A stretch of 64,000 bases of DNA from Turritopsis dohrnii (taxonomy: Eukaryota > Cnidaria > Hydrozoa > Anthoathecata > Oceaniidae). This document shows, piece by piece, positions 1 through 13,232 of this stretch; the stretch's first letter is position 1, and every line of letters begins with the position of its first letter. Both the position numbers and the translations under genes were made by a program. The DNA is taken from assembly GCA_027922465.2 (NCBI GenBank), contig BQMF02000427.1, positions 186,001-250,000 on the forward strand, read 5' to 3'. The notes under the pieces were generated by a model. The model saw nothing but the letters and a program-made list of their open reading frames with translations. It was not told where the DNA came from and did no database searches.

Positions 1-2026
1 GATGTGCATTTCACAAGGATTATTATAACAATTCTTTATACTTTTCAAGTATAATAACGAAACGAGGAAAAAGAAATAACTTGGTAATGAAAGATGTTTA
101 AAGCAACCTCATACCCAGTAAACGCAAGCAACTATAGTAACGTTATTTCCAGATCACTCAAACCCAACTAATAATGGCAACAAAACGATCTTAAATTTTG
201 CATACTAAAAAGGTTAGGATATATTGAGTAAACACCGTGAAAGATCAATCACAGCAAATTCAAGTGTTCAGTGTTCAGTACTCATGCAAGATCTTATGAT
301 GAAAAGTAGTGTTTTTGTTCGAAATTTTGTTCACCAGTAATATTATTATCAGCCGTGATGATGGAGTTTACGGATAAAAATGTTCCTCAATACAATCTAT
401 CGCAAGGCAGAACCCTTCTCGGTAATTGGGTTGAAAAGGTAAAATGTTTTTGCTTTGGATTGGTTCTTGAAAGAAATCCAAAAATCAGACTAAAAATAAT
501 TATACAATTAAACTCATTAAATGTGAATTTTATTACTGTAAGTTAATTTGGATCAGGTTTAAGTGAAAAGGAAAAAACAATAACAAACATTTTGAGTTTG
601 AAAAATCTATATATTATAATTATATTGAATTATTTTGTCACTTTCATGGTTTTACACGTTTTTTTTATAAGAACAATTTTATAAGAATACAAGCATCAGA
701 TTTGCCCAAAAAATAAGAACCAAACAAGAACAACCTGAGGCTCAAATCATTGTTCCAAAAATTTAAGAACAGCCTAAGCCTGAATTTTCTTATAAAATAT
801 AAGAACAACTCATGATTTGAATTCTCTCACTGTTGAACAGTTTAGAAGTTTTTTTTTTCATCTTCCATACTTCTATATATTGGCTCATTACCGAACAGCA
901 ACCGTGCTTTTAAACAGTTGTTTTTAAAAAGATTAACTTTTATTTTACTGGAAGTTCGATAAATAAGAACACAAAATGAGGCTGAAATATGAAATGCGTT
1001 CTTAAAGCTAAAAACAAACTGAGAACATTCAGGCTGAAAAAGCCTAAAAAAAATAAGAACAGCCAGCCTCAGTTCAGATTTTACTGGTTTTTATATTAAA
1101 AAAAAGCGTGTAGTCTAAAAGATGATAAAATCTTTCCATAAGTTAATCCATATCTTCAAAACTCATGTAACAATTTTTCTCAATATACTTTGGGGTGGCG
1201 ACAGCACTTTAAAATTCTAAGATCTAAGTTGTGGTGCTTATTATTTGATGGTGCTTACTTGGGGAAATATATATTATATATATACTATTTTAGTCATAAG
1301 TCAGATGGAATAGGTTTTGCACATTGCAGATTTGTTTTTCAAGAATTGATTCTGACATTATGAATTATTATATATATTAGTTTTAATTTAATTCTTTTGT
1401 ATGTTATCATCATAGAGGCAAGTTGCTCACATTGATAATTCAGTCAAGACCATAAGGGAACTGCATGTTGGTGGTCACAAGGTATAGTGCGTCATTAAAA
1501 TATTTGGTTGATCATAATCTCATTAACAGTTGGTTGTAGCGAAACGATGTCTATACATTTTTCGTCATCTATTTTGATACGGGAAAAGAGGGATTTGACA
1601 CATCGTTTTTGAAGTTAGATACAGTAAAAATTTTACGGTAAAAATTTTTGCTTGCAATCTATAATATGACATTGAACTGTGACTCTGAATTTGTTGGTCA
1701 TTTTTATCAGGCATATATTTGCATCTTTGTACATATCTAAGCTGCCAGAAACCAAAATATTTCTGCAAGTTAGGCGTTCCTTGTTTTTTAACAGCCTTTG
1801 GAATAATAATAGGTGAGAAAAAAAAGTGAAAAATTTGTTTTTCGATCAAAATTTGAACAAAAAATTAGAAATTAGTGCCAATTACTTTAAGTAAAATCAG
1901 AATAAGACAATTATACACTTCTGTTATTTGGTATAAATAAGAGTCATTATATCACTAACACATTATATACTAACAATAGATATCATAAAGGTAAAATAAA
2001 TTTCCCCATCATCATCCACGATTTAC

Positions 2027-3936
2027 AGGTGGTTGCACCCCAAAACCCTCACAAAAGTACAGCGCGTTATATTTTGGGTTGTGTTGGTTATTTGATTCTT
2101 TTTATGATGCCTTTTCAAACTTTGCCCCGAAACTGGTTCTTCCTGGAGTATTTGATTATTTATACACATCTGCTTATTGATGCCAGTTTTTTTCACGCAC
2201 CCCAAAACCCGCAATTTCTATTTTCGCTGTAACTTTATACATAATAATGCTAGAAGTGTGATTTTTTGCTTAGTCTAAGCTGTATACCCCAAAGTACTAC
2301 AAAACCCACAATACATGCACCCCAAAACTCACATTGGCGTTTTTTCAATTTTAAAGATTTGGGGCAAAATTTCAAAAAAAAAGGTTGCTGAGGTTTTTCT
2401 CGGATAGTTTCTCAACCAAATAAGTCATACATTTGATTGATAGGAAGCTTTACAATGGATTTACGCATATTTTATTGTTAACTTATTTTTTTAAATGCAA
2501 TAAAAATTTAGAAAAATGAAGCCTAAGTTCTCATTGCGTGTACAGCACAAAAAACTTCCCAGATCCAACCCATCAACAAAAGCGGAGGCAATTGTTGCAA
2601 GAAAGTGAAAAAATGAAAAAGAGGAACTATTATGTGCAAAAGGTTAAACCAAAGCTTTCAAAGAAAACTACTAGGATCACACAAGTCCATTGAGAATAAT
2701 AAACAAAAACAAGCTAAAACAAAGCAAGCGACTGCCAGAAAGAAGGAGGATGCAAAACAGGCATTTCTCAAGTGCAAGGAGAAATGTATTTTGTGAAAAA
2801 CCAACATGCGAGGCATTTGGGCTCAAGCAATGTCCAGTGTGTCAGGACATTTTGAAGTCAACTTGCAGTATAGCCAAGTGCCAAATTGAAGGGGTAAAGC
2901 CAGCCATAATTGTTCCTGCAGCAGCTACAGCAGGCTCTTCGAAGAGGAAAGCACCTCCTTCAGACACAGAGGAAAGTAAATCTGATTTTAGTGATACCGA
3001 GAGCTAGTCGGAAAGTGAAACCAGCAATACAGATGATTTAAGTACTGTAGATGTCTTAAGAGCAACCTGGAAAACACTCAGCCCTCCAATGACTGAGGAT
3101 TCTTGCTTGGGAAAATGGTACGGTGTCCTATACTGTACCAAGCTTACTTGCAAGTTATTTTTTGGCTAGATTCTGAAGCGCTTCTTGGTGGATGGAAACA
3201 ACCATTGAAAAGTTAGAAATCTGGTGCTTGAAACCCAAAGTAGGCTCTGGAACTATTCTGAAAGAAACACCAGCACACTTGCCAGACATTATCACTGTTT
3301 GACCTGGCCGATCTGATTTATGGTCCACTAAAAGTGGTTCCCATAAAATCACAAAAGCTCGATGTTCTGGATTATGAACAAGCTGGTAGAACATGCGGTT
3401 AAAAATCTGGACAGAAAAAGTATTTTGTAGGCTGTTTTGCATTATAATCATTATAATATTAATAGAAAATATGTTTTGGGAGAAAGTTGATCAGTTGATT
3501 GTTGAATTTTTTTTAATATCTCGACAAGTCTCATGTTTAGGAAAATGCACCCACAGTCGAAATTTTGATTTTTGGGTCTGAATATCTGAGGAGAGGGTAA
3601 AGACTCAATCCCAGCAGCTCTAATTTCAAAGATAGATTGTATTGGCTACCAGAATTCACCTTAATTGCAAACTTAGTCTCAAATTCCATGATTTTATGAG
3701 CATTTTCTTAAAAAATGAGTTTTTTTTACTGTTGTTTTTTTGCCATTACGGTATTTCTCTGTATTTCTCTGTAAAGTGCTTACAGTATGCAAAATCATTG
3801 TTTTTTGTTTAGCTTTTTACTAATGTGTCTGAAAATCCATATTAACACTTAGTATCCTATAAGGTCTTTGAATGACACTGCATTTTATGAAATTGTGGGT
3901 TTTGGGATACCACGTGGTTTTGGGGTGCAACCACCT
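2027..3936 (+). mobile_element. 1.9-kb TIR DNA transposon with subterminal repeats
   Basis: Near-perfect 21-bp terminal inverted repeats begin AGGTGGTTGCACCCC at the left and end with its complement at 3936. The element is absent from the allelic position in unit B (about 35560). Copies of CACCCCAAAAC recur near the left end (2036, 2199 and 2316) and inverted near the right end (about 3899 and 3920), as expected of transposase-binding subterminal repeats. TTTAC occurs on both flanks (2022-2026 and 3944-3948) and may be an imperfect target duplication. Inside is a decayed coding region on the plus strand. The superfamily is not assigned. Confidence 0.75.
2690..3450 (+). pseudogene. Degraded ORF of the 1.9-kb TIR element
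   Basis: The 2690-3007 frame encodes a Cys-rich block (CEKPTCEAFGLKQCPVCQDI and further paired Cys) followed by a Ser/Asp/Glu-rich tail ending in TAG. Downstream, 3090-3440 read on the plus strand gives broken but protein-like blocks around GKWYGVLYCTK, RFLVDG and CLKPKVGSGTIL-type sequence, interrupted by stops and frameshifts. It resembles a transposon-encoded protein with a zinc-binding N-terminus, but I cannot name the family. The open frame on the opposite strand at 3155-3451 is a shadow. Confidence 0.5.
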
Positions 3937-4074
3937 CTACCACTTTACCAAAATTGTCTTATATGTGATGATTTCGAAAACGTATCTATTTCATTTAAAT
4001 AGCATTGAAACAACTTGGAATGTTTTATTTTATATGAAAGTATAACATAAATAACAATAAATAAGGATATAATA

Positions 4075-5130
4075 CCCTTTTTACAAATTGTAATGGTGCT
4101 TTACAATCAAAATCTACCTTTTTCAGAATATATGAAAAATTCTTTGATAACATCGCTGCATAAAAAGCTTCGAACTCCTGAACAACACAATGAACTAAAT
4201 GAAAAATATGGTCTGATTGAAATTGCTTTTGAGAAATTTATTTTGAGAATATTTTCATCACCATATTATATACTTTGCAGGGCCGTAATTTCTTCAAAAA
4301 TATTGAGGGGGCTAAAAAAATGGAGCGAGCGAGAAATATTTTGAACAAGGGGTCGGGGGCGCTCTAAGCCTATTAGCAGGGGTTTTAGGGGTCGGAGCCC
4401 CCTTATGTAAAATTTTTCCTAATACTTTACTTCAATGTTTCTTATAATCATTCCAAATTCTAGCTTTTTAGTGTTTTAAAAACATTCTTTTTATCAGATG
4501 TCCTAATAATCCCAATAATAAGCAAGTATCTCCATGAATTCAAAATGTTTAAGATTTTTTAGTAAACTTTCATGATCAAACACCAGCATCATTTCCAGTA
4601 TCCAAGGGATCAGCAATTATTTGGCACTTGTGATTAATAGTTTATTAAAATAGTATGTCAGGATTAAAATCCTTCTACGAAAGTCGTTTGATAGGAAGAG
4701 ACTTGCATCTTGTAAAAAACTTTGTAAATATGAAATGAGATATTCACTTTTTTGACTTTTGAAAAAAAGAATGTTGGATATATAGTTTTGATAACTTTTG
4801 GTAGGCAGGAATTACAGAAAAAGCAAAGGATTTTTGGGGTTTTTTTTAGATATTTTGGTCTGATTTCATAGATAGGATCTTGTTTTGTGAAATGTTTTGT
4901 TAGCCTTGGCAACTGCTTGTCGATATATTTTATTGGCATGGCTTCCAGCAGCTTTGAAATTTACATCAACATTAAGTGCACCCTTTTCTACTGTGGAAGT
5001 CATAACAAATTTGGGGGTTAAATCTGTGTCTGTAACATTGAAAATGTTAAGGTTAACTTGAAAGATGAAAAGTACAGTTAAAAGTGCATACCACTCACAT
5101 GGTCGATTCAGAACTTGACTTAACTTGTCG
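4075..5130. other. Intronic stretch of unit A, no gene seen
   Basis: About 4075-4510 differs from unit B. It includes a patch at 4280-4410 rich in GGGGGC/GCCCCC that looks like transposon debris. From 4516 the sequence again matches unit B (about 37030 onward). No coding potential is supported. Confidence 0.4.
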
Positions 5131-8100
5131 TAAAGACATAGTGTTTTAGTTGTTACAAATACATTAACTACCAAAAAATTGGGCGTTACAAAATTTGGGA
5201 CAAAATCCATGGCCAAATTAAATTCGCCTAATTCTTAATGTATGTTCAAATGTTTCAACACCCAAATTTTTGCAAATATAGATTTTCACATTGTAGGATA
5301 CTTGCATACTGGGTGTTCATGTTGTTATTGTACTTGCGTTAACATTTTATTGTATTTTAATATTTTCTTTTGTTTCCTTAGAAACCACATTCTTAACTAA
5401 TAAGTATATAGAATAGGAAAGACATTTTGTTTATGTGGTTTCATACCTGTCGTGTCCACAATGCCTGCTATTGCATGTCCAATAAATGGATGTGCTTATG
5501 TCACTGCTGACGTTGATCCTGCCATTGCGGCTGCTTTATTGACTGTTCATAACAATGTACATGTGAACGTTCCACAGCAAGCTGTCCCAAAACAGAAGGC
5601 ACCAAAAATTTAACGTCCGACTATTATGAAGGGATCTACTGAGGAAAATTGGAATTCCTTCATTGCCAGATGGGGTATGTTTAAACAAGGAACTGCCCTT
5701 GCTGCCACTGAGATTTGTCAACAATTGTTCAGTTGTTGTGATGATGAACTGGGCAATGATCTACTTCGCCAAAATAGTGACATTTTAAATTCAACAGAGC
5801 AAGTACTTATGGACACTATCAAGAAACTTGCTGTTACCCCAGTTGCTGTGAGTGTTCGTCGTTCTGATCTTCTTGCACTTCGACAAGCTGATGGAGAGAA
5901 TATCAGATCTTTTCATGCCAGGATCAAAGGAAAAGCTGCCACTTGCGCATACACGATTACCTGTTCCAGCACCACATGTACACAGATAGTAGACTTTACA
6001 GAAATAATTATAAAGGACGTTTTGATCTCAGGATTATCTGATGAGGAGATTAAAATGGAGGTGTTTGGATGGCACGATCTTGATCAAAAATCTATTGACG
6101 ACACAGTGCAATTTATCGAAGCAAAAGAAATGAGTGCCCTTACAAGAACATTCACCGCAGCTTCTATTTCCACTTACAAGAAAGGATCCAAACCCTCTAA
6201 ACCGCAAAACAGTTCAACTGAGAGTTCCACAAAAAAGCCTTGCAAGGAATGTTCTACCCCTATCGAAAAGTCTGTATGGAGTCGACGTCAAAAGAGAATG
6301 GTTGATAGACATTTTTGTTCATTTTGCTGGAATAAGCAGATCAGAAAGAAGCCACAGAATAATGAGATTAACACTGTCGAGGAGAGTCTTGAACACTCAT
6401 CAATCACAATTGGAAGTGTAGAAACCGTTTCTTTGAGTCATATGATATTTGACACCGGGAGTGGATGGAAAAAAGCCAAATCCTTAAAACACCCTACCCT
6501 CTCTTTAACTATTGATGTTGATGAGAAAGACTACATCGTACTGAATCGTAAACCTCCATCAATCCAATCATCTAAAATCAATGCTGTTACTGACACTGGC
6601 GCCATGTCTTGCCTTTGGGGACTTGATGGTTTCCTTCGAGCTGGTTTTACAATGAATGATCTCATACCAGTTAGACAAACTTTGGATGCAGTAAACAAAG
6701 AGGTGATTCCTATCTCAGGTGCAATTTTCCTGCGACTTTCTGGATTTAGCCCCACCGGTCAACAATACGATGCAGCCGTTATGACTTATATCAGTCCATC
6801 TGCTGACAAATTCTACCTATCCGAAGACGCACTGATTCAACTTCAAGTTATTTCACTAACATTTCCTCAAGTTGGAGCCGCCTTACATCAGTCTTCAATA
6901 AAGGGTCAACCGTCTCACAACTGTAAATGCCCAAAACGTGTGCAATCACCACAACGTCCTGATGAACTACCATTTGAATGCATTCCTGCTAACAACGATA
7001 AAATGCGTGAATGGTTGATGAAATACTTCTCTGTGTCTACATTTAATCAATGTACCCATCAGGAATTACCTGGAATGTCTGGACCAGAGATCAGCCTACA
7101 TGTTGATGATTCCGCTGTACCATATACTGCCAACACTCCGGCTCCCGTACCACTTCATTGGCAGGACACTGTGAAAGAACAATTAGATAATTATGTCGCT
7201 ATGGGTGTCCTGGAGAAAGTACCTATTGGGGAACCGTCAATATGGTGTCATCGAATGGTAATTACTCCAAAATCTGATGGCTCACCACGCAGAACAGTGG
7301 ATTTATCTCCACTCAATAGCTTTTGTCTTCGCGAGACCCATCACGTTCAACCACCTTTCATGCAAGCAAAGAAAGTGCCTTCTAATTGCTGGAAAACTGT
7401 AACTGATGCATGGAATGGCTTCCATTCCGTTCCTATATGTGAGATTGATCGACATTATACCACTTTTATTACGCCTTGGGGGAGATATCGTTATTGTGTT
7501 GCACCACAGGGCTTCCTTGCTAGTGGAGATGCATACTCTAGGAGATTCGATGAGATTATAAAGGACATCGAAAGAAAAACTAAATGTGTCGACGACACAC
7601 TAATGTGGAATGATGATCTTGCTCAACATTGGTGGCGAGTGATAGACTTTTTGATCCTTCTTGGAAACCATGGCATTATCCTTAACCAGAGCAAATTTCA
7701 GTTTTGCCAGCGCACTGTCAACTTTGCAGGATTTCAAATCTCGGAGCAGTCAATCAAGCCATCACCAAAGTTTATCAATGCTATTTCAGATTTCCCGACG
7801 CCAACAAAGTTGACGGACGTAAGATCGTGGTTTGGTTTAGTGAATCAAGTTTCGCATTACGATAAACTGTCGAATGTCATGGAACCTTTTAAACGTCTTC
7901 TCAGTCCGAAGGTTAAATTTGCATGGACTCCCGAGCTTGACACTGCATTCCAAAAGTCCAAAACTTTTGTTGTTGAATCAATTCGTAAGGGAGTGGAAAT
8001 TTTTGATCCACATAGATATACGTGTTTACGTCCTGACTGGTCCAAGGCAGGAATTGGATTTTTTCTGTCACAAAAGCATTTTTATTGTCTTCAGTTATCT

Positions 8101-9944
8101 CCTGATTGTTGTATTGGAGGTTGGAAGATTACCCTCGCAGGATCACGCTTCTTAAGACCTGTCGAAACAAGATACGCACCAGTGGAAGGTGAAGCGTTGG
8201 CTATTGCTTGGTCGTTAGAGCAAACCAGATATTTTACACAAGGTTGCGACCGTTTGATCATAGTTACCGACCACAAACCCCTTCTTAAGCTTTTCGGAGA
8301 TAGAACTCTAGACGAAATTGCAAATCCTCGCCTATTCCGGCTCAAGCAGAGAACATTGTTATGGCGCTTTACAATCATACATGCTCCAGGCAACAGTAAC
8401 TTCTTTTCCGATGCGACGTCCAGAAATCCAGTGCAATCATGTGACGATCGCGAACAATCTGATATCATGGAAGACGAACTACTGAAAATATCAACCAACA
8501 ATCTACACGAATTTAGAGCTCTGACGTGGGATATTGTGAGGAAGGCGACAACAAATGACTCTAATTCCCAAGAACTGATCTACCACATCAATTCAAGTTT
8601 TCCTTCGACTCAAGCTGAAATGCCTGCTAATATATCGTTATTTTGGAAAACACGAGAAAGCCTTCACGTTATTGACGGTGTAATTATGATGGGCAGCCGA
8701 ATAGTTATTCCGAAACCGCTTCAAGCTGAAGTTCTTCAATCGCTCCACGCTGCACATCAAGGAATCACAGCAATGAAAGACCGTGCAAGATGTTCTGTCT
8801 ACTGGCCAAATATCACTAAAGATATTGAAACAATGCGCGAGAGCTGTTTCCAATGCAACCGTTGTGCACCATCCCAGGCCAAATTGCCACCTGTTGAACC
8901 CCATATCCCTTCTACGCCATTCGAAGCAATCGCATGTGATTATTTCTTCTACAAGGGACATTATTATTTTATTTTCGCTGACCGTCTATCAGGCTGGACT
9001 GAACAGTCTAGCGATGGTAGTTCCGGCTCCAAAGGTTTATGTTCAGCCCTTCGTCAACTCTTTATGACATTTGGTGTGCCCATTGAAGTATCCAGTGATG
9101 GTGGCCCTGAGTTTAAAGCGGCTGAAACGAAAGCGTTCTTTGAAAAATGGGGCATCCGACATCGCATTTCGTCAAGCTATCTGCCATCATCAAATGGACG
9201 TGCTGAACTTGCAGTAAAGGCCATCAAGAGGCTGCTAATCGACAACATTAATTCTCAAGGCTGTCTTGATACCGATAGAATGGTCCGTGCATTGTTAATC
9301 AAGCGCAACACACCGAACCCTGACTGTAGCCTCTCACCATCAGAAGTTTTATTCGGTCATAAACTTCGAGATACTTTGCCATTTATCAAAAAGGACACTG
9401 TATTATTTGAGAATAACCAAATTTCACGTCAATGGAGAGATGCATGGCAGTCAAAGGAAGATTCTTTAAAAGCTCGATACGTGAAAACCCTTGAAAGATT
9501 AGCTGAACATTCTCGACAACTTCAGCCTCTTCAAGTATCTGACCAAGTTTTGATTCAAAACCAATCAGGCCCTTACCCTACAAGATGGGATAATAGCGGT
9601 GTTATCGTTGAGGTTGGAGACCATGACCAATATTATGTGAAAGTTGCTGGTACTGGACGTATCACTTTGAGAAACCGTCGATTCCTGCGGAAGTACCAAC
9701 CTTACCTTCTTCATGGCCGAAACCTTCTATTCCTGCACGTCCGTCTAGTTACAAAGAGATGATTCCACAGCCGGACCGAATTGTTACTTCAACAACAGTC
9801 GTACCCACTTCACCAATTGTTGATTCTTCATCTCGCAAAGCGGATGTCCAGCCTACCTTGATCGATTGGGATGTGCCGAATTCATATGCTTCCAACATAC
9901 CCGTTACCAACTGAGCTGACAAAGGTACTCCAACTATTGATAAG
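5130..9944 (+). mobile_element. Ty3/Gypsy-like retroelement insertion
   Basis: Unit B lacks this segment: the shared sequence stops near 5130 (matching 37430) and resumes near 9945 (matching 37680). The insertion holds one long gag-pol frame. I found no pair of long terminal repeats; only about 30 bp separate the last coding frame from the right junction. The 3' LTR is therefore missing, or the element is truncated or rearranged. The left 330 bp before the first ATG (5461) could be a 5' LTR or leader, but no partner is seen. Confidence 0.8.
5461..9914 (+). pseudogene. Gypsy-like gag-pol polyprotein, lightly damaged
   Basis: The open frame 5626-9762 encodes 1378 residues with gag-pol domains in order: a gag-like N-terminus; a Cys/His cluster at about 205-240; an aspartic protease signature (DTGA) near residue 322; reverse transcriptase with active site CVDDTLM near 653; RNase H with RPDWS near 801 and TDHKP near 880; and integrase with an HHCC zinc finger near 1040-1080 followed by a D,D,E core (CDYFF, SSDGGPEF, NGRAEL). 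An in-frame ATG at 5461 opens a natural N-terminus that is cut by TAA at 5611-5613. Near 9710 the frame shifts: the alternative frame continues as SYKEMIPQPDR to a TGA at 9912-9914. The copy thus looks recent but disabled by a nonsense codon and a frameshift. The CVDD box in place of YVDD is unusual. Confidence 0.88.
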
Positions 9945-12250
9945 TTAATGTATAATATAATAGTAGGCCAAGAGATCATAATTTTACTAAACTGTCGAAT
10001 TGAAATCAGATCTTTTGGAAATACTCTCAAAATACTCTCAGCATGTTATTCTTTTCTTTTCATATCGACATGTAGCATTTGCATGAAGTGATTTTTATAC
10101 TGGCATGACTCCATTTCAGAATAAAAACTACTTCTAACCACTTCATATTTGCATGCTGTACCTGAAATAACAGCTATCCTTCCAATAACACATGTTTAAT
10201 ATTTTGTACCTGTCCTACAGTTATGCGATTCAGCCTGGCATAATTTTCATGAAAACTTACAAGAAACTGACCTGTCAAGATTCTGTGTTCAGAATTTGTT
10301 ATAACACTTTTTAATTGGCAATTGTTCATGGAATTTGGTACTTCACCAAATCATGGTGCACTTAACTTTTAGAATTTGAAGAATATTGAATTTTGAAATG
10401 GAATGTTCCCTTTCAATATTGTCTGCTGCAAAATCTCAGTATTTAGAATTGACTGGTATTTCTCTTTCCAGGAGAGGTAAAAAATAACTATATTTAAGGA
10501 GGAATTTCATTATCATTATAAGCAATTATAATGCAGTGGTAGTGTTGCAATTGTGTTCATATCAAGGCTCTTGTTGCAATTTAAGTCAATCTTGGCTTAT
10601 AATTAACCATAATACCATATACGAAACAGATATATGGATTTATATCATATGAAAATGATGTTCGCGTCATAACCAGGTGTTGACATTATGTGTAACGATA
10701 AATCAACATGTGTAATGAAGCCACCTCACAACATGTAGTACAGACACTATCAACCTATCCTTGCATTTGTTTTATTTCATTAGGGTGTACTGACACAAAC
10801 TGGTGAACACGTGAAGACAGTGACAACTTGTAAGGATTCTTATAAAAAGCCAGAAGCTGATACAATTCAAAAAACTGGTAAAAGGCGGGAACTTTAGGAA
10901 AAAGAATTCTATGAGAAATTAAGGTATGATTTCTCATTGGATTGGAATATTCAAATAAGGGAGCCATAATTTGGCATAATTTTTGAAATTGAAAGAAGTG
11001 TATTTTGCCTTATTATAAAACCATTGGATAATTTCGAAAATGCATCGAAGAAAACATAGAAACTTCTTATGCATCATAAAAATATTTTGAAAACTGCATT
11101 CTTTTATTTTTCTTCGGGGAATCTTATTGTAAATCTGTACTAATACTCTTCTTGGTTTTTCTTCAGTCATGATATTCAGGAAAAAATGAATACTCCACCC
11201 ACCCAATATATTTCCACAACAAAACAAGATTTTCAACGTGGTATATCTACAATATTTTACGATATTTTACAATATTATTTCCTTTCAATCCTTCACAAGG
11301 AGGCTTCCTTCTATTCATTATTGTTATTTTTTTCAAGAATTTGAACCAGTTGAAAAAGAATTTACAATGGTAAATATTCCTATCAGATCTTCAAATTTGT
11401 TTTTGTTTGGGAAGAACTATTTGTTGAAGGTTTCGAACTTTTCTTCACTGTCACATTTTTATCATTGAATATTGATTTTTAATTATAGGATCATGACGTC
11501 AATACCGAAACAAATGTGACTTTTTGGGAGCAGAACAAGCAGTATATTTGAGCAAGTAATGATACTCTAACTGCATGTAACTCCCAAGTTTCAGAGGTAC
11601 CATCAGGACAATCTTGAAAGTGTTGTATATCACTGGTTGCGATCGGAAGATATCGGAAGTGGTTTTGTGTTGCTCTCGGGTTTCACAACTTCACTATTGC
11701 TTTAATAGGCCAGCGTCTGTGCCACAAAAACTTGTCATGCCCGCTGTACAACTTGCAGACCACAGTTTCTATGCAGAAATCGTCGAGTTAAATAGTACTG
11801 ATAACAGAACCAAAAAGTTCCCACTCATAACCTGGTTCCTTTGTTTGTAAATTGGGTCTAAAGTTCCAGTTTATCGGGTCTATCGTTTTGTTTCGTAAGT
11901 GAACAATTCTAAGTGTTATGTTCTAGTGCGTATTTTACAGACTTATGTTTCGGTGGAGCTTGCTATTAGAATGTGCTTATATTTCAGGTCTGTAAAATAT
12001 TATCGGTAAAAAAACTAAAGATGCTAACTTTAGTTATGATAAATAATTGAATTGCTCACCACGTTGTTAGGGGATAGCTTTAAGGTGAAATGCTTTCTTC
12101 ATTTTCCTGGGAACAATAATGAAGAAACAGTAAACAAAATATTGCAGAAGACCTTTGATACTTTTTAAAATTCACATGAACAGTGGTTAGCATCACCAGA
12201 GCCAGAGCAGAGGAACTGGTTCAGCGTGTCGTCAGGTTTGTTGTTTATCA

Positions 12251-12251
<1 letters not shown>

Positions 12252-12291
<40 letters not shown>

Positions 12292-12302
12292 TCTCCTCTC
12301 TC
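12252..12302. repeat. Poly-C tract followed by CT-rich microsatellite
   Basis: An uninterrupted run of roughly 38 C residues is followed by CTCTCTCC-type repeats, inside the piggyBac-like element. The length is prone to assembly or slippage error. The Pro-rich ORF across it is an artefact. Confidence 0.9.
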
Positions 12303-13232
12303 TCTGGAGGATGGCTGCTGTTTCAATATTGTTTAAATATAACTATCGAAAAATATGGAAGCCTAAACAGTAGCACTGCTTAACGAGGGTTTAAGCACAC
12401 AAAAACCATTGTAATTGAACCAAACCAAAAAAAGGAAAAACAATCGTCAGTAGAGCCAGTAAGCTGCTGTCCTATTATATAACAATATAACTAGAAAATT
12501 GGTAAATAAGTAATTAAACGACGTTGTAACTTCATTAAAGGCTAAGACTAAATTTTACTGAATGTAAATGTGTTTTTTGCATCGAAATCCTGTATATAAT
12601 CCTGTTTATAATCTGGTTATCTCTATCCTATGTTTAAGGTAGCATTGTTTACCTTTTTAGTCAATACCCAGAATAGTCAGTTAGATTTCAGTTTACACTA
12701 TCATAGCAGTTGCTACAGAAAATTCACAGATAGTGTCTAAAATGGAAAGAGCAAGGAAGGGTTGCAAGTAGTAAGAAGTTATCAAGTACAGTAGTCAAAC
12801 CTAGCTGTTCTAAGCAAAAGCTTTACCCAAATTTCCTGGTGCATTAAGATCACATAGAATAAAACTAGATCTGGCATTTTGGAAGAGGTTTGCATCATTT
12901 GCGAAAAGGAAAGTCCTTTGTTAGGTCAGAATTGCTTTCAATTTATTAGATGTCGGTTATATTATAACATTTTCTCCAAAGGTTTTAAAGAATATATTTT
13001 CTCATAAATTGAGTTTTGATGTGTGTGCACAATTGAAATGGGTATATATACATCTTTGGGATTCGAAAAAAATATTCCACTTAGTAAAGGCTATGACATC
13101 AGATGCTGGCGAGCTAAGACTTAAAAAGACCATGATGTTGAATTATAGAAAGGAAGTTCATCATAAAAGTGTTATAACATAAATGTGTATTCAGTTCACA
13201 AAAGTAAAAACAATACATTATACCACTAGTCA

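Larger units (their letters stand above)
358..11551 (+). pseudogene. SPAG8-like ciliary protein, truncated duplicate copy (copy A)
   Basis: Six exons can be placed: 358-438, 1416-1481, 10784-10923, 11167-11240, 11338-11369 and 11489 onward, each with GT-AG borders and matching phases. They correspond one-to-one to the intact gene at 33783-45108. Recognisable SPAG8 blocks are LLGNWVE, KDSYKKP and TFWEQNKQ. Lesions seen: an in-frame TAG at 10895-10897 in exon 3, where copy B reads TTG (Leu); loss of the exon 6 donor through a deletion of about 45 bp, so that the frame reads into TGA at 11549-11551; and no terminal exon, because the duplication ends inside intron 6. Introns hold three insertions missing from copy B: a TIR element at 2027, a Gypsy-like element near 5130-9940, and (downstream of exon 6) a piggyBac-like element at 11707. 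This is very probably a pseudogene. The SPAG8 name rests on my recall of the vertebrate family and needs a search. Confidence 0.8.

Noticed and set aside
3155..3451. 98-codon minus-strand ORF
   Set aside because: Antisense to a degraded plus-strand transposon frame with recognisable blocks.
8091..8961. Minus-strand ORFs within the Gypsy-like pol
   Set aside because: Shadows of the RNase H and integrase frame.
12183..12383. ORF with a long Pro run
   Set aside because: It only reads through the poly-C tract; composition artefact.
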